From Aliiroseovarius subalbicans (GTDB lineage Bacteria > Pseudomonadota > Alphaproteobacteria > Rhodobacterales > Rhodobacteraceae), in contig NZ_JALBYQ010000001.1 of the NCBI RefSeq assembly GCF_022678625.1, positions 372,001 to 436,000 of the forward strand: a stretch of DNA of 64,000 bases. Direction: 5' to 3'. The notes below the pieces were generated by a model. The model searched no databases and was not told where the DNA came from. It saw nothing but the letters and a program-made list of their open reading frames with translations. Shown here in pieces: positions 56,795 through 64,000 of the stretch. Position 1 is the first letter of the stretch, and every line of letters begins with the position of its first letter. The position numbers and the translations under genes were made by a program.

Positions 56795-57829
56795 ATGCGC
56801 GTACTTATCGACATCGTCCATCCTGCAGATGTGCTGTTCTTCAAGCGTCCGATCGACATGTTCCTTGCCCGTGGTGACAACCTGCTTGTCCTGTCGCGGC
56901 ACAAGGATATCGCCTGCGCGCTACTGGACAATTTCTCGATCGCGCATCAGCCAGTTACCACCGCCGGGCGCGGCACCTGGGGGCTTTTCAAGGAGATGAT
57001 AGCCCGTGACGCCGCTGTCTTTCGCGCGGTCCGTCGGTTCGGCGCCGATGTCATGCTTGGCTTTGGGGGGGTGTCGATCTCTCACGTTAGCCGACTTACC
57101 AGTATACCTTCGGTCGCCTTCTACGACAGTGAAAACGCTACGCTTCAGACACGTCTGACCTGGCCGTTCATATCCCACCTCTACGTGCCCGAAAGCTATT
57201 CGGGCCCGACCCCCAAGGCGCGGACCACGTGGCTTCGGGGTACAAAAGACCTTTCTTTTCTTCACCCTTCGGCCTTTCACGCGAGTGCCGAAATCGCCCG
57301 GGCGGCCGGTTGGGACCCGGAACGCCGGAATGTTTTCATAAGGGTCGTGGATTGGCGGGCGAACCATGATATGGGCAAGCAAGGCTGGGGTGCCGAGGCC
57401 TTGGTGGGCCTGATCGGTCGCCTGTCGCAACATGCCAAGGTTCACCTCTCCGCCGAAGGAGCGCTCCCCGATCAATTGTACAGACACCGCTATGCGGGGG
57501 ATCCTGCGCAAGTGCACCATCTCGTTGCAAATTGCGACCTTCTGATCGGAGAGAGCGCGACGATGGCCTGCGAAGCCGCCATAATGGGGGTGCCGGGCAT
57601 CTACGCAGGGCGCGATTTCCCAGGCTACACCCGCGATCTTGCCCAAGCCGGTTTGATCGACACCTTGCACGCGCATGACGCGGCAACGCTGATCGCAGCA
57701 GCCGAGAAACGGCTGCTAGATGACCGCCAGCTTGCAAGAGATAAGCGCGACGCCTATGTCGCAACCTGCCCGGATTGGGCCGAGGCGGTCGTTGGGGCAG
57801 CTGATCGTTTCGCGCGCAACAAGGGATGA
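56795..57829 (+). CDS. DUF354 family protein (GT-B fold, MurG-like)
   Basis: A 344-residue protein starting MRVLIDIVHPADVLFFKRPI, the usual DUF354 start, followed by MFLARGDNLLVLSRHKDIAC, FGADVMLGFGGVSISHVSRL, a glycine-rich central hinge, and the C-terminal VANCDLLIGESATMACEAAI with MGVPGIYAGRDFPGYTRDL. The family has a GT-B fold and occurs in archaeal and bacterial polysaccharide loci; it may be a glycosyltransferase or epimerase-like. GTG 56771 is an alternative start. The IS630 element ends 34 bp upstream, so expression may depend on the IS or on readthrough. Confidence 0.82.
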   Translation: MRVLIDIVHPADVLFFKRPIDMFLARGDNLLVLSRHKDIACALLDNFSIAHQPVTTAGRGTWGLFKEMIARDAAVFRAVRRFGADVMLGFGGVSISHVSRLTSIPSVAFYDSENATLQTRLTWPFISHLYVPESYSGPTPKARTTWLRGTKDLSFLHPSAFHASAEIARAAGWDPERRNVFIRVVDWRANHDMGKQGWGAEALVGLIGRLSQHAKVHLSAEGALPDQLYRHRYAGDPAQVHHLVANCDLLIGESATMACEAAIMGVPGIYAGRDFPGYTRDLAQAGLIDTLHAHDAATLIAAAEKRLLDDRQLARDKRDAYVATCPDWAEAVVGAADRFARNKG

Positions 57830-57906
57830 ACCCGAACGAAACCTCCCGTCGTGATGCGACAGTTTCATGGTTGCGACGGTACTCAGATCGCTACAATCCA
57901 GCTCGA

Positions 57907-58944
57907 CTATCGCCCAAAGATACTTCTAAGTGACTTCCTTGCTAGCGCCGGCTCCATGACCACTTCTAACAACAGCCATGGGAGATGCCGCCGAGCAAAG
58001 AATACAAACGCAAGAAATGATCGAAAGTTCTTAGCTCCGCCGCCGCGAGAAAGTATGGCATCCGCTAAGAGGCCGGCTGTCGTCCGCCGTATCCATGCAA
58101 AGTGATGGGCGGCACCTTGTTTCTCGAAGCGCAGCATGGATTCAGCTCCCTGTACAGCTGCCGCGATTGTGCCGGGCTCCGCTTGCGCCTCGTAGGCAAA
58201 CAGATCCAAAAGTGCCGACATTTCCATTTGTACATGTTCAGGGTATCGGTTTTTCAGGTGCGCCCGACCAATCTTAGAGCAGTTAACCGCCTGTTCCGCA
58301 CGCCGGGCGAAGGTTATGGCTTTGTCGTGGCGACGATAATCGATTAGGACTTCAGGCAGGACAAAGGTCTCGCCCATTTTGCTCAGGCGAGACCAGAGTT
58401 CGTAATCTTGCGCCGTGAGGAAGTCTTCATTGTACATTACCGGCAAGCCCAAGGTATCGAGCCGACGAAAGAAGTACGTTGGATGAGGGGCTGGTGGGTT
58501 GAAGCTTAGCATCCACTGAATTTGCCAGTTATCCATACCACGGTTTGAAGTGCGGATCTTGCGGCTTTTGGCGTCGATCATTCGGTAACCAGCGGCACAA
58601 GCCACTACTTCAGGATGCGTTTCCATGAAATGGAACTGTTGTTTGAGACGCGCGGGCCGACAGATATCATCTGCGTCAATTCGAGCAATGTATTTTCCTG
58701 AGGCAACCTTGAGTGCCCTGTTCAAGGATCTCGTCAAGCCGATGTTGTCCGGGTTGGTCAATAGCCGGATACGTGGATCTGCGTTTGCGGCAGACTTGAG
58801 AAAGTCTGAGGAAGCGTCAGTGGATGCATCATCTACGATAATACACTCGAAGTCGGTAAAAGTTTGCAGACCGATGCCATCTAGGCAATCAGTTAGGTAG
58901 GGCATTGCGTTATGAACAGCCATAACGACACTTATGCTCGGCAT
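57907..58944 (-). CDS. GT2 family glycosyltransferase
   Basis: A 345-residue soluble glycosyltransferase. The GT-A core has MPSISVVMAVHNAMPYLTDC, FECIIVDDASTDASSDFLKS, IGLTRSLNRALKVASGKYIA and RIDADDICRPARLKQQFHF (DxD), and the acceptor part FNPPAPHPTYFFRRLDTLG, EDFLTAQDYELWSRLSKMGE with the ED/QxxxW pattern. ATG 58944 was chosen because AGGGGA lies six bases upstream; ATG 58950 would have no spacing. It is 10 bp downstream of the propeller-like gene. Sugar and acceptor are unknown. Confidence 0.88.
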   Translation of the reverse strand: MPSISVVMAVHNAMPYLTDCLDGIGLQTFTDFECIIVDDASTDASSDFLKSAANADPRIRLLTNPDNIGLTRSLNRALKVASGKYIARIDADDICRPARLKQQFHFMETHPEVVACAAGYRMIDAKSRKIRTSNRGMDNWQIQWMLSFNPPAPHPTYFFRRLDTLGLPVMYNEDFLTAQDYELWSRLSKMGETFVLPEVLIDYRRHDKAITFARRAEQAVNCSKIGRAHLKNRYPEHVQMEMSALLDLFAYEAQAEPGTIAAAVQGAESMLRFEKQGAAHHFAWIRRTTAGLLADAILSRGGGAKNFRSFLAFVFFARRHLPWLLLEVVMEPALARKSLRSIFGR

Positions 58945-58954
58945 CGGCATTCCC

Positions 58955-60184
58955 CTAGAAGTCAACCTTGTAGATAGACCGGTTCCCGTCGTGTGTGCTG
59001 TCGAAGAAGATGGCGTTTCCATCTCTATTCCAGCGAGGATGAAGATCGCAGCGAGACTCGTTTGCGTATCGCGTGGAAGCCTGGAAGGAAGACAAGGTGC
59101 GGCCGCCATCCATATCAAAAACAAGCAGCCGCTGGTCACCAAATAGGTCTGGGTAAGAATCGGTAACCCATTTGCCCGTACGATGGCACAAGCTGGGGTG
59201 GCCATCGAAACTTGGGGTGTGGCGAGACAGAGGAGACAAACTTCCCTTTAAGCAATTGTAGACCAGATACTCTGAGCTAAATCCATTATTCGAAGTGAAG
59301 AGAACTCTGTGGTCGTCAATCCACCAATAGTGAGACGCCCTGCCGGGCAAAGGAACAACCACGGTTTCTTTGCCGTCGATCGTTCCGACCACGGCGTGAA
59401 CGTCCCAGTTTTCAGGGTTCTTAAGAGAAGGAATGGTTTTGTATAGGACAGAGTACCGCTTGCTTGATCGGCTCAGTTTCGCAGCGTTAATGTAATGCAG
59501 TTCCTTCCTGGAAGTGTCGTTCACTAGTTGGGAAATCTCGGTGAGTGATACAACTGGCCAGCTATCTCCGGACGTGAGATCAACGCCGATTAGCCCATCA
59601 TCGGCAGGGAGGGGTATGCCGACGAACGGGTCGAGGAGGGCAGGATATCCGTATCCAGGCCTTGCATATGCCAAGCGACCAAAGTTAAGTGATAGCCCGA
59701 CTTTGGACTCGAAATTCACATCGAACAAAGGGATGTCCGACAGGATCTTCGGTTTGCTGGTTGCGCTCGAAGCGACAAAGCAGGGTCGACCTTCAATCAT
59801 GGCGTTGTAAGCTAGTTTTTTTTCGGCACCGGGAACCCAGCACAGTCTTGCCCCGAGTTGCCAACTCCAAAGAGTTGTCTGGCCAACTTCAACAAATCGG
59901 CGCGCCCTGGACTCGAAATATCCGACACTTGCTATCTTTGCCCCGTCCAGTTGACCAGATTCTTCTTTCACAACATGGGCAAGAACGGCACCCCCATCCT
60001 CAGATGATGGCTGAATGTCGTAGTACCCTTGAAAGCAGTCTGCACATGGAAGACTGAATCTGTCTGTGTTGAGGTGGCGCGGTTCACGTCCCACAACCCA
60101 ACGAGCCCCTCGCAAGAGAGGGCGAAGAACATGGTATCGCGCCACCCGCCGCACTGGTCTTGGTAGCAATTTCAGTATATTCAT
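58955..60184 (-). CDS. Hypothetical beta-propeller-like protein in polysaccharide locus
   Basis: A 409-residue protein with no clear family. It begins with a basic segment MNILKLLPRPVRRVARYHVL, then has repeated motifs of the WD40/TolB kind: SHYWWIDDHRVLFTSNNGFS, TPSFDGHPSLCHRTGKWVTD and, at the C-terminus, LHPRWNRDGNAIFFDSTHDG followed by NRSIYKVDF, close to the PD40 repeat of TolB-like propellers. No signal peptide is obvious. It forms a unit with the GT2 gene 10 bp downstream, so it may bind or process the glycan. GC content is clearly below the backbone. Confidence 0.65.
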   Translation of the reverse strand: MNILKLLPRPVRRVARYHVLRPLLRGARWVVGREPRHLNTDRFSLPCADCFQGYYDIQPSSEDGGAVLAHVVKEESGQLDGAKIASVGYFESRARRFVEVGQTTLWSWQLGARLCWVPGAEKKLAYNAMIEGRPCFVASSATSKPKILSDIPLFDVNFESKVGLSLNFGRLAYARPGYGYPALLDPFVGIPLPADDGLIGVDLTSGDSWPVVSLTEISQLVNDTSRKELHYINAAKLSRSSKRYSVLYKTIPSLKNPENWDVHAVVGTIDGKETVVVPLPGRASHYWWIDDHRVLFTSNNGFSSEYLVYNCLKGSLSPLSRHTPSFDGHPSLCHRTGKWVTDSYPDLFGDQRLLVFDMDGGRTLSSFQASTRYANESRCDLHPRWNRDGNAIFFDSTHDGNRSIYKVDF

Positions 60185-60238
60185 TGCGGATGGTTCTCTT
60201 ATTTTTTTTGGTGTTTTACATTCAAGGAACGGATTGAC

Positions 60239-60952
60239 GTGTCACGTTGGCTATATGGTAAATCTTACCATGCGGATCGGAACGAGCAAACTCGATATGC
60301 GGCAAGAAAAGTGCTGGGCCTTGTTCTGGATTGGCATGACATCAGAAGTGTGGTCGATGTAGGATGCGGCGTTGGGACATGGCTCGCAACAGCGAAGAGT
60401 TTGGGGGCGACCAACATCAAGGGCTACGATGGGCCTTGGGTGGACAAGGCGGCACTGGTCATCCATCTAGACGAATTTCGAGTGTGCGATTTGAACATTC
60501 AACTTCCTGACGTTGAGAGATCTGATTTGGTTATCTCTTTGGAGGTTGCTGAACATCTTCGCCCGGAAAGAGCAGAGACGCTGGTAGAGGACTATTGTCG
60601 ACTAAGTGACATAGTTTTGTTCTCGGCTGCTATTCCCGGCCAGGGGGGGGCCGGACACATAAACGAGCGTTGGCAAAGCTATTGGGCAGAACTCTTTGAT
60701 AGGCGCGGATATGACGCATTGGATGTTCTGAGGCCTTATCTGTGGGGTGATAAGAATATTGCCTGGTGGTATCGTCAAAATATGCTGCTTTACGTTCGCC
60801 GCGGTTCTCAGTCTGCGCGTGCGTTGTCCGAACTGAGTACGGCACCCCGCGAGTATTTGGATGTTGTCCACCCTGAACAATTCAACGTGGTTAACGCTGG
60901 TTTGGCCCAGCGTGCTTTGCGTCAATTTGGTAGAAAAATTCTGGGACTGTGA
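60239..60952 (+). CDS. Class I SAM-dependent methyltransferase
   Basis: A 237-residue methyltransferase. SAM motif I is SVVDVGCGVGTWLATAKSLG; the acidic motif II is NIKGYDGPWVDKAALVIHLD; motif III/IV is DLVISLEVAEHLRPERAETL. HINERWQSYWAELFDRRGYD matches the C-terminal part of methyltransferases in sugar or glycan clusters. The start is GTG 60239 with GGA about seven bases upstream. It is divergent from the propeller-like gene, the two starts being 54 bp apart. It may methylate a sugar of the surface glycan. Confidence 0.85.
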   Translation: MSRWLYGKSYHADRNEQTRYAARKVLGLVLDWHDIRSVVDVGCGVGTWLATAKSLGATNIKGYDGPWVDKAALVIHLDEFRVCDLNIQLPDVERSDLVISLEVAEHLRPERAETLVEDYCRLSDIVLFSAAIPGQGGAGHINERWQSYWAELFDRRGYDALDVLRPYLWGDKNIAWWYRQNMLLYVRRGSQSARALSELSTAPREYLDVVHPEQFNVVNAGLAQRALRQFGRKILGL

Positions 60953-61027
60953 GGCCGGGGAGGCGCTGTTAAAGTTTTTGGCCAAGAGTTTTCAGGTAAT
61001 CCCCAAAGGGTGAGTGATTGTTGTTTG

Positions 61028-61125
61028 GTTGCACGGCCTACGACGGTGTGCAACGTCGTCAGGGTACTCTTCATAGTCTGTCTCCCTCGTTGGAGAGCAG
61101 ACCAACCCCAAAGCGAGGGTTTTTT
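61028..61125. other. Structured intergenic segment with alternative hairpins and a terminator-like stem
   Basis: Between the methyltransferase and flippase genes, GTTGCAC (61028-61034) can pair with GTGCAAC (61048-61054), and ACGAC (61040-61044) with GTCGT (61055-61059); the two pairings interleave. Downstream, CCCTCG (61084-61089) pairs with CGAGGG (61114-61119), enclosing a TTGG/CCAA stem, followed by six T: a possible terminator for plus-strand transcription. A 50-codon frame on the minus strand starts at ATG 61074 with a GGGAG upstream. Which of these matters is unknown. Confidence 0.4.
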
Positions 61126-61170
61126 AAGGGAGCAGGTCAGACGAAACTCTCCTTGGGTTGAAGTGCTGGG

Positions 61171-62493
61171 CTAACTATTGGGAGATGCCGATTGGTACTG
61201 GGCTTCTAGGTTTGGTAAGTCCTGATAAATACGTCGCCAGTTATAGAACGACCATGACAGTTCAAAAACGAGGTGGGATAGTGCAATTCCCATGAGGCCA
61301 AGCACCGGTGTCGCAAGGAACATCGAAGTAAAGTAGATTAGGGTTGCATAGACTACAGAACGAAGAAACTCACCAGTTCTGTCTAAGGTAACTGTGAGTG
61401 GAAGAAGTGTAACGCCACTTAGGTATGTTGACTTTGCGAACAGAAGTAGGACCGTGAGGATTTCGGCCTGACGGTAGTCATCTCCAAAGAGCGTAGACAG
61501 TACAGCTCCACCCCACCAAAAAGAGGATGCGGCAAAAACCATCCCAAGTACAGCGCATACTGCAGCGATCGTCCTGGCGTACTTCACCGCGGACATTGGA
61601 CCGCCAACAACCATTTTCCGGGAAATTCTCGGGCTGGCAGCTTGTTGGAGGGGCCGACCGATCTGACCAAGAAAATTAGCAAGGTCCTTAGCAACCCTTA
61701 AAAAAGCTGCTGCTCCCGGGCCAAGAAAAGTCCCTGCCACAATGATATCAGCGTCCTGACTTAGAAGGCGTAATCCAAACGTGAGGTTCGTTTGGATCAA
61801 CATTCTCCAGAAGCCTTCAAGTTTACGGATTGCTGCACGAGCACCTGCACGCCAGATATCTGACATGCTGTTTTCACGCAGGGCTGCCTGTGCCCGAGAT
61901 ATGTACCACAGATTGGTAATCAGTTCTGCAACGAGCCAAATAAGCAAGTACGCTCCGACCTCTAGCGCGTTCCAAGAAGCAACTGTCCAGCCAAGCGCCA
62001 CCAACGAGGCGAGGCAAACTTGCCTAAAGCCAATGGTCCAGAATTTCTCGAAGTTCCGGAGAATGGCCTCGGTCACACCTAGTATTCTGGAGGGAATGAC
62101 GAGGCAGAACGCTATTGCAAAGGGTGTCGTCTCGTCGGACAGCCCGATCAATGCGCCCACAATTGGTAGACCTGCGACTGCCAGAGCACAGGCAATGAAT
62201 GCGGTCAATCCATCGATCAGAACTCCAGCCTTAATAATGCCCTTTAGGGATGAGTAATCTTCGCTATGAAGGGTTTCTGCCACAAAACGGGTTAAAACAT
62301 TCACTGACTGAAAATTAAAAAATCCGTCGATAAGTTTCGTGTAGGCCAACACGATAGCGATTTGGCCATACTCGGATATGCCAAGCGCTCGCGCGGCGAT
62401 AACGTTCGCAAATAAAAGAGGGACGGCGGCCAGAAAGTTTGAGCTCACCAGCTTCGAAAACCCGACTAAAAGGCGCGGATCAGAAAAGATCAT
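61171..62493 (-). CDS. Wzx-like oligosaccharide flippase
   Basis: A 440-residue polytopic membrane protein of the polysaccharide transporter (MATE-fold) family, with 12 or so helices. The N-terminus has LVGFSKLVSSNFLAAVPLLF and VIAARALGISEYGQIAIVLA, the YGQ-type motif common in Wzx/RfbX proteins; the middle has GLRLLSQDADIIVAGTFLGP and the end FAASSFWWGGAVLSTLFGDD. It would flip a lipid-linked repeat unit to the periplasm. It follows the GT39-like gene on the same strand after 32 bp. Base composition is AT-rich compared with the division cluster. Confidence 0.83.
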   Translation of the reverse strand: MIFSDPRLLVGFSKLVSSNFLAAVPLLFANVIAARALGISEYGQIAIVLAYTKLIDGFFNFQSVNVLTRFVAETLHSEDYSSLKGIIKAGVLIDGLTAFIACALAVAGLPIVGALIGLSDETTPFAIAFCLVIPSRILGVTEAILRNFEKFWTIGFRQVCLASLVALGWTVASWNALEVGAYLLIWLVAELITNLWYISRAQAALRENSMSDIWRAGARAAIRKLEGFWRMLIQTNLTFGLRLLSQDADIIVAGTFLGPGAAAFLRVAKDLANFLGQIGRPLQQAASPRISRKMVVGGPMSAVKYARTIAAVCAVLGMVFAASSFWWGGAVLSTLFGDDYRQAEILTVLLLFAKSTYLSGVTLLPLTVTLDRTGEFLRSVVYATLIYFTSMFLATPVLGLMGIALSHLVFELSWSFYNWRRIYQDLPNLEAQYQSASPNS

Positions 62494-62525
62494 CTAGTAT
62501 CACAGTTCCGTTTGGCAGAAAGCTG

Positions 62526-64000
62526 TTACTCTTGCTTCGATTCCGCATTTTCCAAAGACGCATCAGGCTGTACCAATAGCCCTGTAGAGTTTTCAGCGGG
62601 TATGGGGACACCAGGATTTGCAAGGCGAAGCGGGGGCACGAAGGGAAAGGGGTTTGGCGGCGTTTCAGTGGGAACCTCCAAATTGTCGCCCCAGCGTAGC
62701 CTAACATCAGCGGTTCTGATGCCCGAAATTGTAAGCAACCCCCGGTCAAGCCAGAGGACATCGCCCGGTTTATAGCGAGCGCCATTAACAGTAACATCGC
62801 TTCCTTCCACCGTATACTGTCCAGGTATCAAGTTTTCGAGTCCGAATTCTTTTGCTCCGGCGGGGATGTTTTTACCAGCTACCCAGATTGGCCCCCAATG
62901 CTGGATGTAAGAAGTGTCCAAAATGGCAGCATCTTGAGGTAGCCAATAATCACTCGCTTCTGGGTTTCCAAGTTCAGCGTTGAAAGGCAAGTAATTGGCG
63001 ATAACTAGGGGAACCTCTTTTTTTGAAAGAATTGACCTTAGTTGTGGAATCCCTCTATTTTTGTAGGCCGCTCGCCCTGCACGGGATTGGTAAAACTCTA
63101 GCGCGCGGTCATACGATCCTAGTACGCCGGAAATATCAAAATAGGATATGGGATTCGGGAACAGTCTATATGCTACTGTGATAAACTCTTTCTGCTTTTG
63201 AAGAGCAAGCCGCTGGGGGCCTGATGGGAAGATGATAATGGCTAGGCCCCAAAAGGTAACAAGCAATGTTACTGCGGGGACAGTATTTCGTTTGCCTATA
63301 CACCTGTCTAGGGTGGGCGCCATGGCGGATAGCAGCGGAGGTAATAGGAAGATATAAAAGTAAGGATAGCTGTTTTGATATATAAGCAAACTAAAAGAAG
63401 GCATTAAAAGAAGTGCTCTCGCAGCTCTAGTGTCGGGTTTGCTTTGGGGGCTTGTCAGCCCCCACGCGGTGAGTAAACCCAGAATGGCAATATGAGGTGA
63501 ATGCGCGGTTTGTAGTTTGAAGTATTCCCATCCAGGAAAGAAGCCATTTGTAAAGAAGAACCCAACGGTTGAGCTGACTCGCTTTGCGACCGATGAAACG
63601 CTTGATGTGGATGAGAATCCGGAATGCCAAAGATACAGGCCGCAGAAGACCAGTATGCTCAGTGCAAAGCTTGTTGCTATTCTCGCGGCCACTTTACCAC
63701 GCTCGTCCGCGCTTTGAATTCGCAGCCATGCAACTCCCAGAAATGCGGGTATGTAGATGACGGTTTTTACAGAAATAATACCAGCAAGCCCGCAAAGAAT
63801 AGCCGATCCTACAATTGTGAAAGGATTCAGTGGTCGTCGGGTCAGAAGCCAAAGTGAGGACATCAGCAAGACAGTGATCTGAGGGTCTGATCTGAAAAAG
63901 CCTCCCCGGGAGGCGACAAAACCACCAGTGATGTAGAAAAGCCCCACTAGGGCAGACGCTCGTCGTGAAGCAAAGGCGCGCGCAACGCCGTAAATGGCGA
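62526..64000 (-). CDS. GT39-like polytopic membrane protein, 5' end beyond window
   Basis: At least 491 residues are visible; the frame is still open at the right edge, so the true start lies outside. The first part has SRGGFFRSDPQITVLLMSSL and further hydrophobic segments to about 250 residues from the edge, as in GT39/ArnT-like glycosyltransferases (RSDPQ is the usual loop after a helix). The remaining 230 residues are soluble, with ASDYWLPQDAAILDTSYIQH and GPIWVAGKNIPAGAKEFGLE, and a Pro-rich end. Together with the flippase it forms one transcription unit. Substrate unknown. Confidence 0.72.
   Translation of the reverse strand, partial: AIYGVARAFASRRASALVGLFYITGGFVASRGGFFRSDPQITVLLMSSLWLLTRRPLNPFTIVGSAILCGLAGIISVKTVIYIPAFLGVAWLRIQSADERGKVAARIATSFALSILVFCGLYLWHSGFSSTSSVSSVAKRVSSTVGFFFTNGFFPGWEYFKLQTAHSPHIAILGLLTAWGLTSPQSKPDTRAARALLLMPSFSLLIYQNSYPYFYIFLLPPLLSAMAPTLDRCIGKRNTVPAVTLLVTFWGLAIIIFPSGPQRLALQKQKEFITVAYRLFPNPISYFDISGVLGSYDRALEFYQSRAGRAAYKNRGIPQLRSILSKKEVPLVIANYLPFNAELGNPEASDYWLPQDAAILDTSYIQHWGPIWVAGKNIPAGAKEFGLENLIPGQYTVEGSDVTVNGARYKPGDVLWLDRGLLTISGIRTADVRLRWGDNLEVPTETPPNPFPFVPPLRLANPGVPIPAENSTGLLVQPDASLENAESKQE

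Noticed and set aside
61028-61059. A genuine H-type RNA pseudoknot
   Set aside because: No bases are left to cross the seven-pair stem before the second strand, which makes the classical fold sterically poor; competing hairpins are more likely.

Overview
The window looks like a chromosome segment of a marine Roseobacter-group alphaproteobacterium (Rhodobacteraceae). The evidence is a GC-rich backbone, the gene order ftsW-murG-murC-murB-ddl-ftsQ-ftsA-ftsZ-lpxC-bamD-recN with two DUF2484 genes between murC and murB, an lptF-lptG-lptD-surA-pdxA-rsmA chain, and CuyA- and dimethylglycine-dehydrogenase-like genes. No rRNA, tRNA or CRISPR array was recognised. All assignments come from reading the sequence; none was checked by a database search.

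Positions 1-10700 hold housekeeping and metabolic genes: a partial maleylacetoacetate isomerase, dusA, a TauE-type permease, an orphan secreted protein, an overlapping kynU/short-chain dehydrogenase pair, an isoprenylcysteine-methyltransferase-like protein, pntAB with a strong terminator, rluE and an EamA permease. Between rluE and the permease a perfect 14-bp inverted repeat encloses a G-quadruplex motif.

Positions 10769-26231 carry the division and cell wall cluster. Most genes overlap by 1-13 bases. The murC-murB interval is enlarged by a small membrane protein gene, an APC permease and two DUF2484 paralogues. The ftsA-ftsZ gap contains a perfect DnaA-box sequence and a hairpin followed by T residues. 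lpxC (lipid A), bamD (outer membrane assembly) and recN (DNA repair) follow ftsZ.

Positions 26238-45100 hold a D-lactate dehydrogenase-like flavoprotein, a ClC channel, the overlapping chain lptF-lptG-lptD-surA-pdxA-rsmA on the minus strand (LPS export, porin folding, vitamin B6 synthesis, rRNA methylation), pepA-holC, a retropepsin-like protease, a marC/ABC-F pair, a Bcr/CflA-type exporter, ndk and several small conserved proteins.

Positions 45323-51528 hold three adjacent decayed genes: a HisD/HpsN-like dehydrogenase with an in-frame stop, a racemase missing its N-terminus, and a cuyA (L-cysteate sulfo-lyase) that has a stop codon and is joined by deletion to the racemase. This looks like the ruin of a sulfonate (cysteate/DHPS) catabolic operon. 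Next to it are an intact dimethylglycine dehydrogenase-like gene and a LysR regulator.

Positions 52149-64000 form a surface-polysaccharide region, more AT-rich especially after about 57.9 kb. It contains two GT39-like membrane proteins (one running off the window), two GT2 glycosyltransferases, a DUF354 protein, a beta-propeller-like protein, a methyltransferase and a Wzx-like flippase. It is interrupted by a dead IS630-family element that keeps its ends and its DDE residues but has five in-frame stops.
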